Source of the DNA: Anoplopoma fimbria
Lineage: Eukaryota > Chordata > Actinopteri > Perciformes > Anoplopomatidae
Assembly (NCBI RefSeq): GCF_027596085.1
Contig: NC_072453.1
Span: 8,322,448 to 8,386,447 of the forward strand
Direction of reading: 5' to 3'
DNA: 64,000 nucleotides
In this document: positions 61,996 through 64,000 of the stretch, one piece after another
Layout of the letters: the number at the start of each line of letters is the position of its first letter
Position numbering within the stretch: the first letter of the stretch is position 1
Made by a program: the position numbers and the translations under genes
Notes under the pieces: generated by a model
Told to the model about the DNA's origin: nothing
Databases searched by the model: none
What the model saw: only the letters and a program-made list of their open reading frames with translations

Positions 61996-64000
61996 GAGTG
62001 TTCAGACTTTAAACAGTCCTGCTGCTGGACTGCATTATGGGCAGGTTTTTTAATGTACTGGTAATATGATCCAGGAAGTCCAGTTTGAGTAATAGATCCA
62101 GTGATTCGGCTCATCAGACTCAAAAACACTGCACGGCAGTTTATCATTCTGTTAAACAAACTTACCTCTCTGGAAAGATATTTCAGCTTGAAATAATTTA
62201 TCTTTTTGTCGCAATGATTGTGAACTTTGAGACGGCATTCATGTCACAGAGTCACATAATTGATTGGACAACGGAGCACCTTGCTGGAGGCGTTGCATTG
62301 CAAAAGTTGAGCCACGTCAAAGTTTTTTTTTTTCCTGGTTGAAGTTGCATTTTTTTTTTTCTCAAGCCAGACAGAGCTGATGTCTGTCTGAGTGCAGCCT
62401 TAACTCCTGATCCTACACAATCATAGCTTTGAAGACAATCTGTTGGGGACGTGAGCACTGTAAAATAAGAAATGTATCTGAGGAAGTCTTCAGGAAAGCA
62501 TGTCGGTTTTTGTAGCTGCAGCTTTGAATTAATCTCTTTAGGCCTCAACACTTCCTACTGTGAGACTGCCCCCGATTGTTGTGGCCATTTAACACCACAT
62601 CAAAAAGAGCGCTAGATAAACCAAATACACGCTACGATCTCGGCCACCAGCTGGTGTGCAAACAACTGCTTGTGTTCCTATTCCGTTAATCCCGTCCCTA
62701 TATGAACAGGAACTCTCTCAGAGACTATCCAAAACCCTCCACAACACCTGGAAGAAAAAGTCCCACCTCCACCGCTATACATCATCATCACCAGCATCCA
62801 CAACCACATAGCCGGCCTTCATCACTCCGTCGTCTTCCATCACGGAGTTTCCATCGCTGCGATTCGCCGCAGGTCTGCACACACAAATGTTTCGTAGACA
62901 GGAAAGCTACCCTTACACCGATTACGTTTTTTAAGCTTGCCTCCGTCTGAGCGGGGAGAGGGGGAGGGTGGGGGAGTCTCAGCATCCACAAGTGTCGGCC
63001 GCCTTGGCTGGAAACCAACTCCTGCCAGGCGATCACCTTTCAGTCCCTGAGTTATTGCAGTGCGGCTGTTTACTGCAGCGTGGTCTGGTCTGGTGCGGCC
63101 CGGCACTGAGCTCTGCAGTCGGCCTCCTCACCCGTCGGCCTCCCCCCTCCGTCTCCAACCAAACAGTGTTTGCTGAGGGCTTCCGCCGCAGGTGTCTGAA
63201 ACTTTTTCTCCTCCTCCTCCTGTCATCCCTCTCCTCTTTGACGAGAGCCTTAATTCCCTGTCCTCTCACAGCCTCCCTCCCTCCCACGCTCCTTCTCTCA
63301 CTCTCTCTTTCTCTCCGGGTGAGTCGGCTCACACAGATTGTTCTCATTTAGTCTGCAGAGCTCGCTATCTCGCTGCAGACCTCAGAGTTTGCATGCTGTC
63401 AGTCTCTCTCTGACACACACACACACACATACCTTTCTCCATCAATCCTTCTGTTGGTTTTACAAGTCTGAGCAGCTGGTTTGGCCACTAAATCTCCGGG
63501 GATTTGGGATAGTTAAAAAGATAAAGCCTGGGGAAGGTGACAGAGGGAAAGTTCAAGGCTCAACACCAAAGGCACATTACAAAGGTTGGTTTTGAGGTGT
63601 ATTTGTGTGGTGTTGGATGGAGGTTTGGGGGAAAGTGAGACTTGTTCCCACCTCCTGCTCTGCCCCAAGTGACCCTCTCCTTCTCTTTAATGCTAAGTCT
63701 GTGTCCACAGTAAGACAGCTCATGACATCTCAAATCTGTGTGAAGGTGTAGGTCCACATTAAAGTACCTAAACAGAATAAAAGTTAAGGCTGAAACAAAA
63801 AACAATCTCCGTCCAGTCAAACGATGTAGAGCTGTTTCAGAAATATTCTCCGTCCATACTACCACGTGACCATTCACATGGACAAATAAAAGCTTTCCTA
63901 CGTCACATTTAGACAGTAGTTGGGTCATAAAATGCAGAATTTAACTGCAGAACAGCTGCTAGCATAGAAGGCAAGGTCAGCAACGCTTGTAATTCCTTAT

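Larger units (their letters stand above)
59490..64000. other. Intergenic DNA at the right end, no gene recognised
   Basis: Holds a T run (60402-60423), a reverse-transcriptase motif remnant (60660-60689), a possible LTR-like fragment (about 61740-61995) and a short CA tract (63414-63428). The frames at 62.7-63.4 kb are Ser/Pro/Leu-rich and look like compositional artefacts. No exon of a downstream neighbour such as etv4 was recognised. Confidence 0.5.

Noticed and set aside
49000..64000. Searched for exons of etv4 (ETS domain), expected downstream by mammalian synteny
   Set aside because: No ETS-domain-like sequence in any frame; the neighbour is outside the window or synteny differs.

Overview
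The window looks like nuclear DNA of a vertebrate, most probably a ray-finned (percomorph-like) fish. The evidence is one intron-containing vertebrate homeobox gene with consensus GT/AG splice sites, many long (CA)n/(GT)n microsatellites, a non-autonomous Tc1-type element with near-perfect inverted ends, and several short dispersed elements of the kind scattered through teleost genomes. No species call is possible from the sequence alone. There are no operons, CRISPR arrays, rRNA genes or recognisable tRNA genes.

Only one protein-coding gene can be supported: meox1 (mesenchyme homeobox 1, Mox1), on the + strand. It has three coding exons (40088-40577, 44844-45016, 48158-48280), which together encode a 261-residue protein. 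The homeodomain is at about residues 178-237 and is split by intron 2 between homeodomain positions 44 and 45. A 3' UTR follows, with an AATAAA signal at 48915-48920. The conserved N-terminal block, the MEOX-type homeodomain and the short acidic C-terminus ending SAASPSSE identify MEOX1 rather than MEOX2.

Layout: 1-39.3 kb is a gene-free upstream region. It contains a foldback element (5.9-6.6 kb), a degenerate purine-only satellite (12.0-12.7 kb), a LINE-type 3' tail (20 kb), a 44-bp tandem duplication (21.6 kb), two copies of one dispersed repeat (24.6 and 27.4 kb), a Tc1-type MITE (29.0 kb), and two stretches that read like developmental enhancers (19.3 and 28.7 kb). 39.3-40.1 kb is the putative promoter/5' leader, with a (CA)n(GA)n tract and a strong G-quadruplex candidate 70 bases before the ATG. 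40.1-48.9 kb is meox1. 49-64 kb is again gene-free, with a complete TTAAAGCTGCATTA-ended MITE at 56.8 kb, a reverse-transcriptase motif remnant at 60.66 kb and a possible LTR-like fragment at 61.8 kb.

Functionally the window is one developmental transcription factor in a large non-coding neighbourhood. Meox1 acts in somites (sclerotome and dermomyotome). In mammals the gene upstream of MEOX1 in its transcriptional direction is SOST and the gene downstream is ETV4. No exon of either was recognised here, so the flanks are best read as regulatory and repeat DNA. I found no convincing new multi-gene system. The most interesting items are possible cis-regulatory structures around meox1 and repeat-borne CTCF-like motifs.
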